A DNA stretch of 64,000 bases from JBEKHT01 sp049516595 (GTDB taxonomy: Bacteria; Chloroflexota; Anaerolineae; Anaerolineales; RBG-16-64-43), in assembly GCA_049516595.1 (NCBI GenBank), contig JBEKSY010000010.1:1-64000 (forward strand). Direction: 5' to 3'. A program made the translations under genes and the position numbers. A model generated the notes under the pieces. The model was not told the DNA's origin. It searched no databases and saw nothing but the letters and a program-made list of their open reading frames with translations. Of the stretch, positions 1 through 7,299 are shown one piece after another (position 1 is the stretch's first letter; every line of letters starts with the position of its first letter).

Positions 1-23
1 GGGCCTCCCTTGACTCGGGTCAC
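1..23 (-). CDS. rplT: 50S ribosomal protein L20, 5' end only
   Basis: Only the first codons are inside the window. A GTG start followed by ACC CGA GTC AAG GGA GGC reads M-T-R-V-K-G-G, the usual N-terminus of L20 (MxRVKxG). A GGAG motif lies 8 nt upstream. The position directly after rpmI matches the conserved infC-rpmI-rplT order. L20 binds 23S rRNA early in 50S assembly and in many bacteria represses this operon. The call rests on seven residues plus gene order; the rest of the gene lies beyond base 1. Confidence 0.8.
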
Positions 24-128
24 AGAAATCGCTCCGGCCGTCCCCTGCGCGCCGGGCCGGAAGTGCCCAGTTGCACGCGCGCAACGGCGGCTACCTCAGG
101 CGGCGAACCGCGCCGCCCGCCCGCTGGA

Positions 129-380
129 TCAACGCGGTGGATTTGCCTGATACTGTTTGAGATAGGGCGCGAGGCGTCGAACTCGTTTGGCGATGCCGTG
201 CCCCTTGACTTCAATCATCTCTGCAAAGAGCGCCTTGCTTCGGCGAGAGCGCTTTCGGCGCAGGTGGCTTTTGCCGCCCTTGGTGCGCATGAGTTTACCG
301 CTCCCGGTCAACCGAAAGCGCTTCGCCGTGGCCTTGTGCGTCTTGAGCTTGGTCTTTCCTGCCTTGGCCTTCCTGGGCAT
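129..380 (-). CDS. rpmI: 50S ribosomal protein L35
   Basis: Encodes 83 residues, very basic, beginning MPRKAKAGKTKLKTHKATAKR and containing the L35 core around T-G-S-G-K-L and H-L-R-R-K-R. L35 is a small structural protein of the large ribosomal subunit. An AGGAG ribosome-binding site lies 5 nt before the ATG. It is 49 nt downstream of infC and about 105 nt upstream of the rplT start, so the three genes form the classic translation operon. The tail after residue 65 (APYLKQYQANPPR) is longer than in many L35 proteins, which usually have 60-70 residues. Confidence 0.97.
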   Translation of the reverse strand: MPRKAKAGKTKLKTHKATAKRFRLTGSGKLMRTKGGKSHLRRKRSRRSKALFAEMIEVKGHGIAKRVRRLAPYLKQYQANPPR

Positions 381-429
381 CGCTGCTCCTGTGTTCTCGC
401 TTCTCTTGGCACCCGAGCGGATCCCACCG

Positions 430-948
430 CTATTTCTTTTTCGAGGGCCCCAACACCATCAGCATCGTCCGACCTTCCATGTCGGGCGTTTGTTCGACGA
501 CGGCGATGTCGGCCAGCTCTTGGGCGATTTCGTGAAGGTCCTCGCGGGCCAGCTCCGGGTAGGTGATCTCTCGCCCGCGAAAGCGGATGCGCACCTTGAC
601 CTTCATGCCGCCTTCCAGCCAACGGCGGGCATCTCGCAGCTTAAAGGCCCGATGGTGATCCGTGGTCTTGGGGCGCAGGCGAATCTCCTTGATCTCGATC
701 TTGGTCTGGGCCCGGCGCGCTTCGCGGTCCTTTTTGGATTTTTCGTAAAGGAACTTGCCGTAGTTGAGGACGCGGCAGACGGGGGGATCCGCAGTGGGGG
801 AGACCTCCACCAGGTCGAGGTTGGCCTCGCGTGCAATCCGCAACGCCTCCTGGATTGACACGACCCCGACGTTGTTTCCGTCCGCGCCGATCAAATGGAC
901 CTGGCGGACCCGAATGGCTTCGTTGATGCGATGTTCAGATGTGCTTAT
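430..948 (-). CDS. infC: Translation initiation factor IF-3 (AUA start)
   Basis: IF-3 binds the 30S subunit, keeps 50S away and discriminates against non-canonical start codons. The protein (172 residues from the proposed start) has the N-terminal motif RINEAIRVRQVHLIGADG, the core PPVCRVLNYGKFLYE and a C-domain RIRFRGREITYP. The first ATG/GTG/TTG in frame is a TTG at 894, but that would remove the highly conserved RINEAI block. Reading upstream, an ATA codon at 948..946 sits 8 nt behind a strong GGAGGAG Shine-Dalgarno and gives a normal IF-3 length. infC is known to use rare starts (AUU in E. coli) for autoregulation, so AUA is the best start; this is inference from spacing and conservation. 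A promoter at 1016-1045 serves the operon. Confidence 0.93.
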   Translation of the reverse strand: MSTSEHRINEAIRVRQVHLIGADGNNVGVVSIQEALRIAREANLDLVEVSPTADPPVCRVLNYGKFLYEKSKKDREARRAQTKIEIKEIRLRPKTTDHHRAFKLRDARRWLEGGMKVKVRIRFRGREITYPELAREDLHEIAQELADIAVVEQTPDMEGRTMLMVLGPSKKK

Positions 949-1015
949 GGCGCCTTCTCCTCCCCCGGGCCAATTCGGACCGGCGTCCCCGCTTGCGGAA
1001 CGCCAAGTGGGCCGG

Positions 1016-1045
1016 AGTTTACCATGGATCGCGCGAGAGCGTCAA
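1016..1045 (-). promoter_or_regulatory. Sigma70-type promoter of infC-rpmI-rplT
   Basis: On the minus strand, -35 TTGACG (1045..1040) and -10 TAAACT (1021..1016) are separated by 18 nt. Transcription would start near 1009, leaving a leader of about 60 nt before the AUA start. The leader contains GGCGT and ACGCC arms that can pair, so it may hold a regulatory structure of the L20-leader kind. That function is inferred. Confidence 0.65.
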
Positions 1046-1078
1046 CTAAAAGGGATGATCACGGCGGGAATCCCGAAC

Positions 1079-1759
1079 TCAGGCTGGGTTCTCCTGCGCC
1101 GATTTTGGAACCACTGTGACCTTCCGCCCGGGCCCTTCCCCCACGCTCTCCGTGTAGACGCCGGGATGGTCTCGCAACTCCAGATGGATGATGCGGCGGT
1201 CGGCGGGTGGCATGGGCTCGAGGGTCACGGTTCGTCCTCCTTCCGTGGCTTGCTCAGCCGCACGGCGGGCCATGCGGCGCAGTTGCTGCTCCCGCCGAGC
1301 GCGGAAGCCCTCGGCATCGATCGCAACCGGAAGAGGGTGACCCACTTCCCGGGCCACAATCAGGCGGGTCAGGTATTGCAGTGCCCCCAGGGCTTCGCCC
1401 CGCTGGGCCAGCAGGGCAGTCAGCCCGCTCCCGCGCAGATCGACCCCCACGTGCCGAATCTCGTCCTCTCCCTCAGGTTCCATCCACTGGACCGAGGCCT
1501 TCCCGCGCAGGTGCATCCGCGCGAGGAGTTCCTCGACCACCGTGCGCACCATCTCGAGCTCGGGATCCGGCGGACCCGATGAGCGCAAGGTCAAGCGAAC
1601 GCGCGCTTGCCGGCTGGTTGCCTCGAGCGTCCCAGGCTCCCCCGGATCAAGCACCTCCACCTCGACCTGGTCGAGATTGAGATTCAACTCCTCCAATCCG
1701 CGCTGGATAGCTTCCTCAACCGTGGGGGCGATAATCTCGAGGCTGGCGCGACTTTCCAT
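1079..1759 (-). CDS. jag: Jag/KhpB RNA-binding protein (Jag_N-KH-R3H)
   Basis: A 226-residue RNA-binding protein of the SpoIIIJ-associated Jag/KhpB family. It has a Jag_N domain (about 1-50, APTVEEAIQRGLEELNL), a KH-like centre (about 80-150, including GVDLRGSGLTALLAQRGEALGALQYL trimmed to its G-rich loop) and a C-terminal R3H-like part (ERRIIHLELRDHPGVYTESVGEG-type motif). The ATG at 1759 is chosen because the Jag_N domain begins right there; the long upstream in-frame extension overlaps yidC and has no family similarity. It follows yidC by 20 nt, the conserved yidC-jag pairing. In Firmicutes KhpB with KhpA binds many RNAs and affects cell division and elongation. Confidence 0.92.
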   Translation of the reverse strand: MESRASLEIIAPTVEEAIQRGLEELNLNLDQVEVEVLDPGEPGTLEATSRQARVRLTLRSSGPPDPELEMVRTVVEELLARMHLRGKASVQWMEPEGEDEIRHVGVDLRGSGLTALLAQRGEALGALQYLTRLIVAREVGHPLPVAIDAEGFRARREQQLRRMARRAAEQATEGGRTVTLEPMPPADRRIIHLELRDHPGVYTESVGEGPGRKVTVVPKSAQENPA

Positions 1760-1779
1760 GGCTGGGTCCCTGGGTTCCA

Positions 1780-2562
1780 CTACTTGCGGGCCTTGGCTGG
1801 GGTCGGGGCAAGGCCGATGACGCGCCGCCAGTCGACTTTTCCCATGGCCGCGAATTGGGCGATGCCCAAGAGGTTGGAGGTGAAGTAATAGATCGAGAGA
1901 CCGGAGGCGAAGGTGAGCGAGAAGTAGCCAAGCAGAAGGGGCATGTATATGTTCATCATGCCGGTCATAGCAGCCGCCTGGTCCCCGGTGGAAGGGGGCG
2001 TCATCATCCGCTGAGAGATATAGGTGCTGATGACGACCAGGATAGCAAGGATGGGGATTCCAAATTGGGGCAGGAAGGGAAGAAAGAGCCGCTCGGGCTG
2101 GGCCAGATTCATCCATAGAAACCGGTTGTTGATTGGGATCAGCGCGTCAGCCTGCGGAAAGAAGGAATAGACATGGCGCGAAAAGTCCAGGAGCTGGAGC
2201 GGCGTCTGGGCCAGTTCGCGCAGGACGGCCTGGTAGAGACCGATCAGGATCGGGAATTGAACCAGGGTGGGCAGACAGCCTCCAATCGGATTAACCCCCG
2301 CCGTTTTATAGAGCTTCATCTGCTCCTGGGCGAGTTTTTCGCGGTCCTTGGCGTACTTCTTTTGCATCTCCTGCCAATCCTTTGATTGCTGCAAGGTTTG
2401 CATCGCCTTCATCCCCTTTTGCTGTTGATAGGTCAAGGGGTAGGTGATCAGGCGAATCAAGACGGTCAAGACAATGATGGAGATCGCGAAATTCTGCCCC
2501 AAGAGGCTATACAGGAAAAGGAGAGCGTTCATCATGGGGTTGAGGATAATAGCGTCCCACAT
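1780..2562 (-). CDS. yidC: Membrane protein insertase YidC/Oxa1
   Basis: Encodes 260 residues, the short Gram-positive/Oxa1-like form without the large periplasmic domain of proteobacterial YidC. It inserts and folds membrane proteins alone or with SecYEG. Visible are TM1 (about 24-42) with the conserved hydrophilic-groove Arg (R37 in LIRLITYP), a basic cytosolic coiled coil (about 45-90, QQKGMKAMQ to MKLYKTAG), the NPIGGCLPTLVQFPIL motif, and C-terminal TM segments ending in a basic tail. The start at 2562 (MWDAII) has GAGGA upstream; an earlier in-frame ATG overlaps the preceding gene and lacks family similarity. No lipobox is seen at the N-terminus, unlike many Gram-positive YidCs. Confidence 0.95.
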   Translation of the reverse strand: MWDAIILNPMMNALLFLYSLLGQNFAISIIVLTVLIRLITYPLTYQQQKGMKAMQTLQQSKDWQEMQKKYAKDREKLAQEQMKLYKTAGVNPIGGCLPTLVQFPILIGLYQAVLRELAQTPLQLLDFSRHVYSFFPQADALIPINNRFLWMNLAQPERLFLPFLPQFGIPILAILVVISTYISQRMMTPPSTGDQAAAMTGMMNIYMPLLLGYFSLTFASGLSIYYFTSNLLGIAQFAAMGKVDWRRVIGLAPTPAKARK

Positions 2563-2581
2563 GTCAGAGGTTCCTCTTCTT

Positions 2582-3661
2582 CTACTTGGCGGGTAGGAAG
2601 GACCACAGCTGGGAGCCGTTCTGGGCTGAGAAAGCGTACAGAGGAGTCTGTCCTCCATACGAAGTGACGAGTACCATATCCCCTACCAGCAGGGTGTGAC
2701 CGTAAAGGTTCCCTCCGGCGGTTTGCTGCCAGAGGATCGATCCGTCTTTCTCTGAAACCGCGTACACGGTCCCCGCCTCCGTACCGAAGTAGAGCATGCC
2801 CTGCCCTACCGCGGGAGTCCCGTGGATGGCCCCATCCGGTTGGATTTTCCACAGCTCGTGCCCATCGGAGACAGCGACCGCATGCAGGGCGCCCCCCAGA
2901 TCTCCAAAGAAAGCTGTGCCGCTGTCGACCGCGGGCGCACCCCAGACCCATCCCCCGGCCTTCGCGGTCCAAAGAACCTGTCCGGTTCCCTTGTCCAGGG
3001 CCACGAGCCGGTCGTCAAAGGTGCCCACCATCAGAGTGTTTCCCGAGAGCGTCGCTCCACCGGCCAGAGCGGTTCCCAGATCCTCGGACCAGATCAGCTT
3101 GCCAGTCGCGGCCGAGAGGGCATACACGTGATGGTCCAGCGAGGTGACAAAGATTGCGCTGCCATCGCTCACGGGTTGCGCCCAGACCCCGTGCTGCGCG
3201 CTGAATTTCCACAGGACGGTACCGTCTTGAGGGTTGAGGTCAAAGACATTGCCGTCCGCCGTGGGTGCGAAGATCCCTTCGGCCGTGTCCAGCACGGGAG
3301 ACACATACAGGTCGCTGGCGACAGACGACTGCCAGATTGGCTTTCCCGACGAAGCGTCCAGTTCGTACAGGATCTTGTTGTATCCTCCCACAAGGATTTG
3401 ACCATCTGCAGTAGGCACCGGATCAGCGTAAAAGTTCACGCCCGTTTGGGCTTTGGGCGGGAACCGCCACAGCTCCTTACCGGATTTCAGGTCGACGGCA
3501 AAAACATTCTGAGCGAAAGACAGGTAGGCCGTCGTGTCGGAAGCCGCCAGTCCCGGCCAGGAAGTGTTTCCGCTCACGCCCGAACAGGCGGAGACTAGGA
3601 GGGCGGCAAGCGCCAGCACCCCCAGCAGGGATAATCGTCTCCCCGAATGATGGCCCTTCAT
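2582..3661 (-). CDS. PQQ-repeat beta-propeller lipoprotein (BamB-like)
   Basis: Encodes 359 residues: a lipoprotein signal (basic start, hydrophobic stretch, lipobox L-V-S-A-C near residue 22-26) followed by repeated PQQ-type blades. The blade motif Vyald-xxGkelW is seen many times (VFAVDLKSGKELWRF, LYELDASSGKPIWQ, VFDLNPQDGTVLWKF, VYALSAATGKLIW, LVALDKGTGQVLW and others). No enzyme residues are evident, so it is probably a scaffold or binding propeller on the outer membrane face. It lies between yidD and yidC, 19 nt before yidC, inside the rpmH-jag operon, which suggests a role in membrane-protein insertion or folding at the cell surface. An alternative ATG at 3712 has a GGAG upstream but would put 17 polar residues before the signal. 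Confidence 0.85.
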   Translation of the reverse strand: MKGHHSGRRLSLLGVLALAALLVSACSGVSGNTSWPGLAASDTTAYLSFAQNVFAVDLKSGKELWRFPPKAQTGVNFYADPVPTADGQILVGGYNKILYELDASSGKPIWQSSVASDLYVSPVLDTAEGIFAPTADGNVFDLNPQDGTVLWKFSAQHGVWAQPVSDGSAIFVTSLDHHVYALSAATGKLIWSEDLGTALAGGATLSGNTLMVGTFDDRLVALDKGTGQVLWTAKAGGWVWGAPAVDSGTAFFGDLGGALHAVAVSDGHELWKIQPDGAIHGTPAVGQGMLYFGTEAGTVYAVSEKDGSILWQQTAGGNLYGHTLLVGDMVLVTSYGGQTPLYAFSAQNGSQLWSFLPAK

Positions 3662-3779
3662 GGAAATGTGCCCGCGCACAGAGAGGATGTCAGCAGGATC
3701 GAGTTGCGCCAAAGAGATTCACTCCGCAGGCTCAGGACCGGGCCGCGCGGGAAACACGAGGCCCCTAGAGCCAATAGGA

Positions 3780-4064
3780 TCATGGCACGGGGTCGTAGCC
3801 CCCCGGGTTGAACGGCTGGCAGCGCAAGATGCGCCAGATGGCCATCCCCCCACCACGGATCAGCCCGTACTTGGCGATGGCTTGATACCCATAGTGGGAG
3901 CAGGTTGGATGGAAACGACAGGTGTTCACCGGCAGGAGCCGGGAGAAAGTCAGCTGGTAACCCCGAATGACGGCCAAGGCAATCAAGCGGGGGCCATTGC
4001 GCCATTCCCGGGCGATTGAGCCAAGAGGCGGATCGCGATCCCAGCTCGCGTTTGCCTTATCCAT
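3780..4064 (-). CDS. yidD: Membrane protein insertion efficiency factor YidD
   Basis: 94 residues with the YidD core: ALAVIRGYQLTFSRLLP, then CRFHPTCSHYGYQAI and GGGMAIWRILRCQPFNPGGYDP with the conserved Cys residues and C-terminal G-G-Y-D-P-V. It is a small membrane-associated protein that improves YidC-dependent insertion. The start overlaps the end of rnpA by 8 bp, so translation is probably coupled. The N-terminal 25 residues (MDKANASWDRD...) are longer than in E. coli YidD, where the protein begins near the first hydrophobic stretch. A later start is possible, but no better ribosome-binding site is visible. Confidence 0.94.
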   Translation of the reverse strand: MDKANASWDRDPPLGSIAREWRNGPRLIALAVIRGYQLTFSRLLPVNTCRFHPTCSHYGYQAIAKYGLIRGGGMAIWRILRCQPFNPGGYDPVP

Positions 4065-4404
4065 TATCTCCTTGCACCAACCCGGCTCTATGGAGCAGAG
4101 CCCGAACGGCCGTGCTCACCTCGGACAGGGAGGCCTCCACAATCTGCGCCCGAGCTACCAAGAGGAGGTCCCACCCTTGAGTTGCCTCGACCAGGAGCGG
4201 GCGCATGGCCTCCCGCAAAAGGCGGCGCGCGCGGTTTCGCTGCACCGCCCCACCGACCGAGCGACTGGCCGCCACACCGATCCGCAGCTCGCCAGCCTGG
4301 CCAGCGGCGACCACAAGAACAAGCAGCGGGTGGGCATAGGATCTACCTGTGCGCCTCACCCGCCGGAGGTCAGTCGTTCTGCGAAGGCGAAACCTTCGTT
4401 GCAT
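4057..4404 (-). CDS. rnpA: Ribonuclease P protein component
   Basis: 115 residues. RnpA helps the RNase P RNA remove 5' leaders from tRNA precursors. The protein begins MQRRFRLRRTTDLRRVRRTGRS and carries the signature V-Q-R-N-R-A-R-R-L-L-R-E-A-M-R (RNR at 56-58), the basic helix that contacts the RNA. It lies 148 nt downstream of rpmH and overlaps yidD. The RNase P RNA gene itself is not seen in the window. A GGGAG lies only 3 nt before the ATG, which is short spacing. Confidence 0.95.
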   Translation of the reverse strand: MQRRFRLRRTTDLRRVRRTGRSYAHPLLVLVVAAGQAGELRIGVAASRSVGGAVQRNRARRLLREAMRPLLVEATQGWDLLLVARAQIVEASLSEVSTAVRALLHRAGLVQGDNG

Positions 4405-4552
4405 TGGCTCCCGGCGGGGAGGCCTTTTCCGCCTGGTGGACGAGCCCCGCCGGATCCCTATCCGCTGGGCCGCTCGCGCTCACGGCTTGCACGGGTGCGC
4501 CTGCGGTCCCTGCCTCTGCCAAGCCCGATTGAGAGTCTCTTCCTCTCCCTGG

Positions 4553-4726
4553 TTAAACCTTCCAGTTGACCTTCTTCACATGTATGCGCTGAACCGCCAA
4601 CCGTTGCCGGCCCTTGGCTCGACGCGCGGCCAGAACTTTCCTGCCTCCTCGGGAGGCCATTCGCGCTCGAAAGCCATGCACTCGGGCGCGGTGCCGTACC
4701 TTTGGCTGATATGTCCTCTTGGGCAT
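4553..4726 (-). CDS. rpmH: 50S ribosomal protein L34
   Basis: A 57-residue very basic protein starting MPKRTYQPKVRHRARVHGF and containing R-M-A-S-R-G-G-R-K-V-L-A-A-R-R-A-K-G-R, the L34 signature. It extends about ten residues (AVQRIHVKKVNWKV) past the usual end of L34, which has about 44-50 residues. It heads the rpmH-rnpA-yidD-PQQ-yidC-jag cluster and has its own promoter at 4773-4802, giving a leader of about 40 nt. The neighbouring dnaA/oriC often found with rpmH is not in this window. Confidence 0.96.
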   Translation of the reverse strand: MPKRTYQPKVRHRARVHGFRARMASRGGRKVLAARRAKGRQRLAVQRIHVKKVNWKV

Positions 4727-4772
4727 TTATGCGTACCTTGAAGGAATGGATTGCGCGCAAAAGCCGAAGGCC

Positions 4773-4802
4773 ATTATACCAAGGCGCGTTTTTGGGGGTC
4801 AA
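4773..4802 (-). promoter_or_regulatory. Sigma70-type promoter of the rpmH operon
   Basis: On the minus strand, -35 TTGACC (4802..4797) and a perfect -10 TATAAT (4778..4773) with an 18-nt spacer. Start of transcription is expected near 4766, about 40 nt before the rpmH ATG. Confidence 0.8.
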
Positions 4803-5461
4803 CCGACCTGTTCATTCACCTAAAACGCGACCCGGGGGCGTATTCACCCCACTATTAGGTTAGCCAAGGGGCCGGGTTCTCTCCATGGGGAATGGCGGCG
4901 CGGGAACCATGGTCGCCCATGACCTGGTGACCATGGGGAAGCGCCGGAAGTACTTGTGGGGAATGCCAAGGCGATAGCGGGGATCCAACCCGAAAGCCGA
5001 GGGTCGCATGGCTGGACGAGCTGGAACGCATCAGGGGCACAGCGGGTGCCCTCGGGCAGAGAGCCATTCGGAGCGCACAACCTGCCTTCCGAGGGTCCGA
5101 GGTTGCCGCCGGAGCCAGCTGGCCCAAGAGACTTCCTGCGCGCGGGTCGGTTTCTCGATGGATTGCCCAGAGGCCGGCGCCCGAACCTGTCTTGAGACTG
5201 GCCTTCTCGGGCAGGAGCACAGCGCATGGGAGCGGGTACAAGAGCCCGCCATATCCCCCGAGGGGTCTTCTCTGGGCACGACCGGATCCCGGCTACCTGG
5301 CCTGGCTCGGTCAGGAGTGGACGAGGGGCATAATCCTGCCTCCCCTTATGCCCCCCTCGGCGTCGGGAGCCTCTCAAAGAGGAGGGGGATTCTCCCTTCT
5401 GAAGGTATTGATACTAGCCAATATGTCTGGCCGAAAGGGGGAAGTCGTAACTTGTCGGCCA
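4803..5461. other. Intergenic stretch, no gene recognised
   Basis: About 660 nt between the rpmH promoter and the 3' end of the ArsR gene. Open frames here are short and low in family-like sequence. An 8-bp inverted repeat CCATGGTC/GACCATGG (4907-4914 and 4929-4936) could form a hairpin. I looked for SRP RNA, tmRNA, RNase P RNA and DnaA-box clusters and found no convincing match. Confidence 0.5.
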
Positions 5462-5767
5462 TCACTGACTGGCAGGTTTTTGCTCCAGGAGATCTGGGGC
5501 GAACGTCAGCATCAGCGATCCGCAGCACAAGGTGACCTTTTCTTGGTTCAAGACATAGTATCGGAACCGACCCTCCCTGCGGACCAGCACTAGCCCCGCC
5601 TCCTCGAGCTTCCTTAGGTGGTGGCTCACGGTCGGCTGATTGACGCGGCCCCCCAGCTTGCCAACTAGGTCACCTACGCTTAGCCAGTGAGAACGGAGTT
5701 GGCGCATTATCTCGAGCCGCGTCCCGTCAGCCAGAGCTCGAGCAAAGCCCAACTGGTCCTGGTCCAT
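5462..5767 (-). CDS. ArsR-family winged-helix transcriptional regulator
   Basis: 101 residues. The ArsR fold is clear: FARALADGTRLEIMRQL at the N-terminus, the recognition region NQPTVSHHLRKLEEAGLV (about 43-60) and the wing REGRFRYYVL. ArsR proteins are dimeric repressors released by metals or other inducers. The C-terminal L-C-C-G-S-L could supply metal ligands, but a CxC pair at the usual alpha-3 site (ELCVCDL) is absent, so the inducer is unknown. The ATG follows a -10 box by only 6 nt and no Shine-Dalgarno is seen, suggesting a leaderless mRNA. No obvious target operon lies beside it, so it may act on itself and on distant genes. Confidence 0.9.
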   Translation of the reverse strand: MDQDQLGFARALADGTRLEIMRQLRSHWLSVGDLVGKLGGRVNQPTVSHHLRKLEEAGLVLVRREGRFRYYVLNQEKVTLCCGSLMLTFAPDLLEQKPASQ

Positions 5768-5773
5768 ATGCTA

Positions 5774-5801
5774 GTTATATCGATAAACTTCAATATAACA
5801 A
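5774..5801 (-). promoter_or_regulatory. arsR promoter with overlapping operator-like palindrome
   Basis: Minus-strand -35 TTGTTA (5801..5796) and -10 TATAAC (5779..5774), spacer 16 nt, in a short AT-rich island. An imperfect dyad TATATCGAT-AAAC-TTCAATATA (5776-5797, 7 of 9 arm positions pairing) fills the region between the two boxes. This is where an ArsR dimer would block RNA polymerase. Autoregulation is inferred. Confidence 0.6.
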
Positions 5802-6002
5802 TGGGGGGCGAATCGGCCGCACCCACTTTGCCGAAGCAGGTGGTAGTCTGGGTGCCGGTCGATTGGCGAGCCCTTTGTTGGGGAACCCGGCTTGGGCCAG
5901 CCAACCGCGAGCCCGCAGGAGCCTCCCAGCTTGCAAGCAGGCCGCAGGTCGAGATCTCAAGACCGCTGGACCGAGCAAGAGTTCACCGGTTGCGGCGGGG
6001 TC

Positions 6003-6875
6003 TCATGAGGTCACGCCGAGCGACTGAATGAGGCTGTCCAGGTGCTCGAGGGGAGGCTTGAACTGATCCGATCCTAGCCCATCCAGTTGCGCGACCACAC
6101 CTCCGATGTAGCCGGCAAAGTTGTTCATCAGTTGGTCCTGTTGAGCTTTGTCGGCCGGAAAGTCCTGGTTGGAAAGCTGGGAGCAGGAAACCGGCAGGAC
6201 GGCCGAGACGTAATACTTTCCATCGCTGGTGAGACCCTGGAAGGTGTAGAAGAGCCACTGGTTGTTGATCAGGACGTAGGCCTGAGCATATTGGGTGAGG
6301 TAACGGACACCGGTCCCGTTCTGGAAGGCCAGGAACGAGACCCGGGCGTGCATCATCTGGGCAGCATTTTGGGAGGGCAGGAAGGGAAGGGTCTCGGCCG
6401 AGAGGTTATGGCTGGACAAGAGTTTCGCCAAGTCGCCGATTTCGGTCTTGGCCTGGGGGCTCAGCTGGGAAAAATCCGCCACCGGATACACATTTAGCTC
6501 AGGGGTCATGTTGCTGGGATGGGCGTAGCCCGTGAAAGAGAACTTGATGTGGGCCGGAGAGACCGCAAAGGGTGGCGCGTTGGGATCGGAGGCCGAAATC
6601 GCGGGAAGTGCGGCACCCTTTGCACTCTCCGCCAGGGAAGGATCGAATTGGAAACTGACGTTCTCGAAGGCGGCCTGCCCAAGGGCTGGGACGGCGACCG
6701 TCGCCGTGGGTTGGGGCTGGCCAGTGGCTTGATTTAGCTGCATAGCCGTCAGCGTCGCATGGACGGCCTCGGCGATATTGGTGGTCGGAGCGGGCGAAGG
6801 TCCAGACAGGTTGCAGAAAAGGGAAGTCGAGAGGACCAGAGCACCCACGACCAGAGAACTGGCACGAGATCGCAT
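6003..6875 (-). CDS. Predicted secreted lipoprotein, function unknown
   Basis: 290 residues from the ATG at 6875, which has GAGG 5 nt upstream; a GTG six bases earlier has no usable spacing. The N-terminus is a signal (SSLVVGALVLSTSLFC) ending in L-F-C-N-L-S-G, a lipobox-like Cys followed by a Pro/Thr-rich linker. The mature part has alternating hydrophobic segments (FENVSFQFDP, HIKFSFTGYAH, LNVYPVADF) and a conserved-looking SFLAFQNGTGVRYLTQYAQAYVLINNQWLFYTFQGLTSDGKYYVSAVLPV. I do not recognise the family. It ends with a region on 'FAGYIGGVVAQLDGL'. Probably anchored on the outer face of the membrane. No partner gene is adjacent. Confidence 0.75.
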   Translation of the reverse strand: MRSRASSLVVGALVLSTSLFCNLSGPSPAPTTNIAEAVHATLTAMQLNQATGQPQPTATVAVPALGQAAFENVSFQFDPSLAESAKGAALPAISASDPNAPPFAVSPAHIKFSFTGYAHPSNMTPELNVYPVADFSQLSPQAKTEIGDLAKLLSSHNLSAETLPFLPSQNAAQMMHARVSFLAFQNGTGVRYLTQYAQAYVLINNQWLFYTFQGLTSDGKYYVSAVLPVSCSQLSNQDFPADKAQQDQLMNNFAGYIGGVVAQLDGLGSDQFKPPLEHLDSLIQSLGVTS

Positions 6876-7234
6876 GGCCACCTCGAGCGTTTCCGCGGAA
6901 AACGGAGGCGCGTGAGAGCCTTCCTTCGAATCGTCCTTAATCCTGGGGAATGGCCGCGCGGCCGCCCGATCCTGATTCTACCCTGAGCCTGACATATCGA
7001 GACCCTCCCTAACCGGCCCGCCCGTCGCGGCCCCGTAACCTATTACGAGACGCCCGAGACATCTTTGTCGGGTTGAATTGCGGCGCGCTCGCCTTTCCCA
7101 CGCGCCGGGCCGCGGAGATTCGGCCCGACCCTGAGAGGCTGGACCCGGTCGGAGGAGATCCGCTCGAGGAGCCAATAAAAACCTGAAACCGAGTCCATGC
7201 TCCTGTCTCCTGGAGGCGGGGCGGAGCGCTTTGG
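6876..7234. other. Divergent intergenic region before sdhC
   Basis: About 360 nt between the divergent lipoprotein and sdh genes. Apart from the sdh promoter that follows, no RNA gene, palindrome or small gene is convincing. Confidence 0.5.
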
Positions 7235-7264
7235 TTGACGCGGCCTCCCTCGGGGTATTAGAAT
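7235..7264 (+). promoter_or_regulatory. Sigma70-type promoter of sdhCDAB
   Basis: -35 TTGACG (7235-7240) and -10 TAGAAT (7259-7264) with an 18-nt spacer. Transcription would begin near 7271, about 29 nt before the sdhC ATG. Confidence 0.7.
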
Positions 7265-7299
7265 GCCGCCATCTTGATTCCTCCTGGGAGAAAACGGCG

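Noticed and set aside
4800..4870. Possible DnaA boxes upstream of rpmH, suggesting oriC
   Set aside because: Only one weak match (GTATTCACC) with two mismatches was seen, and dnaA is absent. No cluster of boxes and no AT-rich unwinding region.
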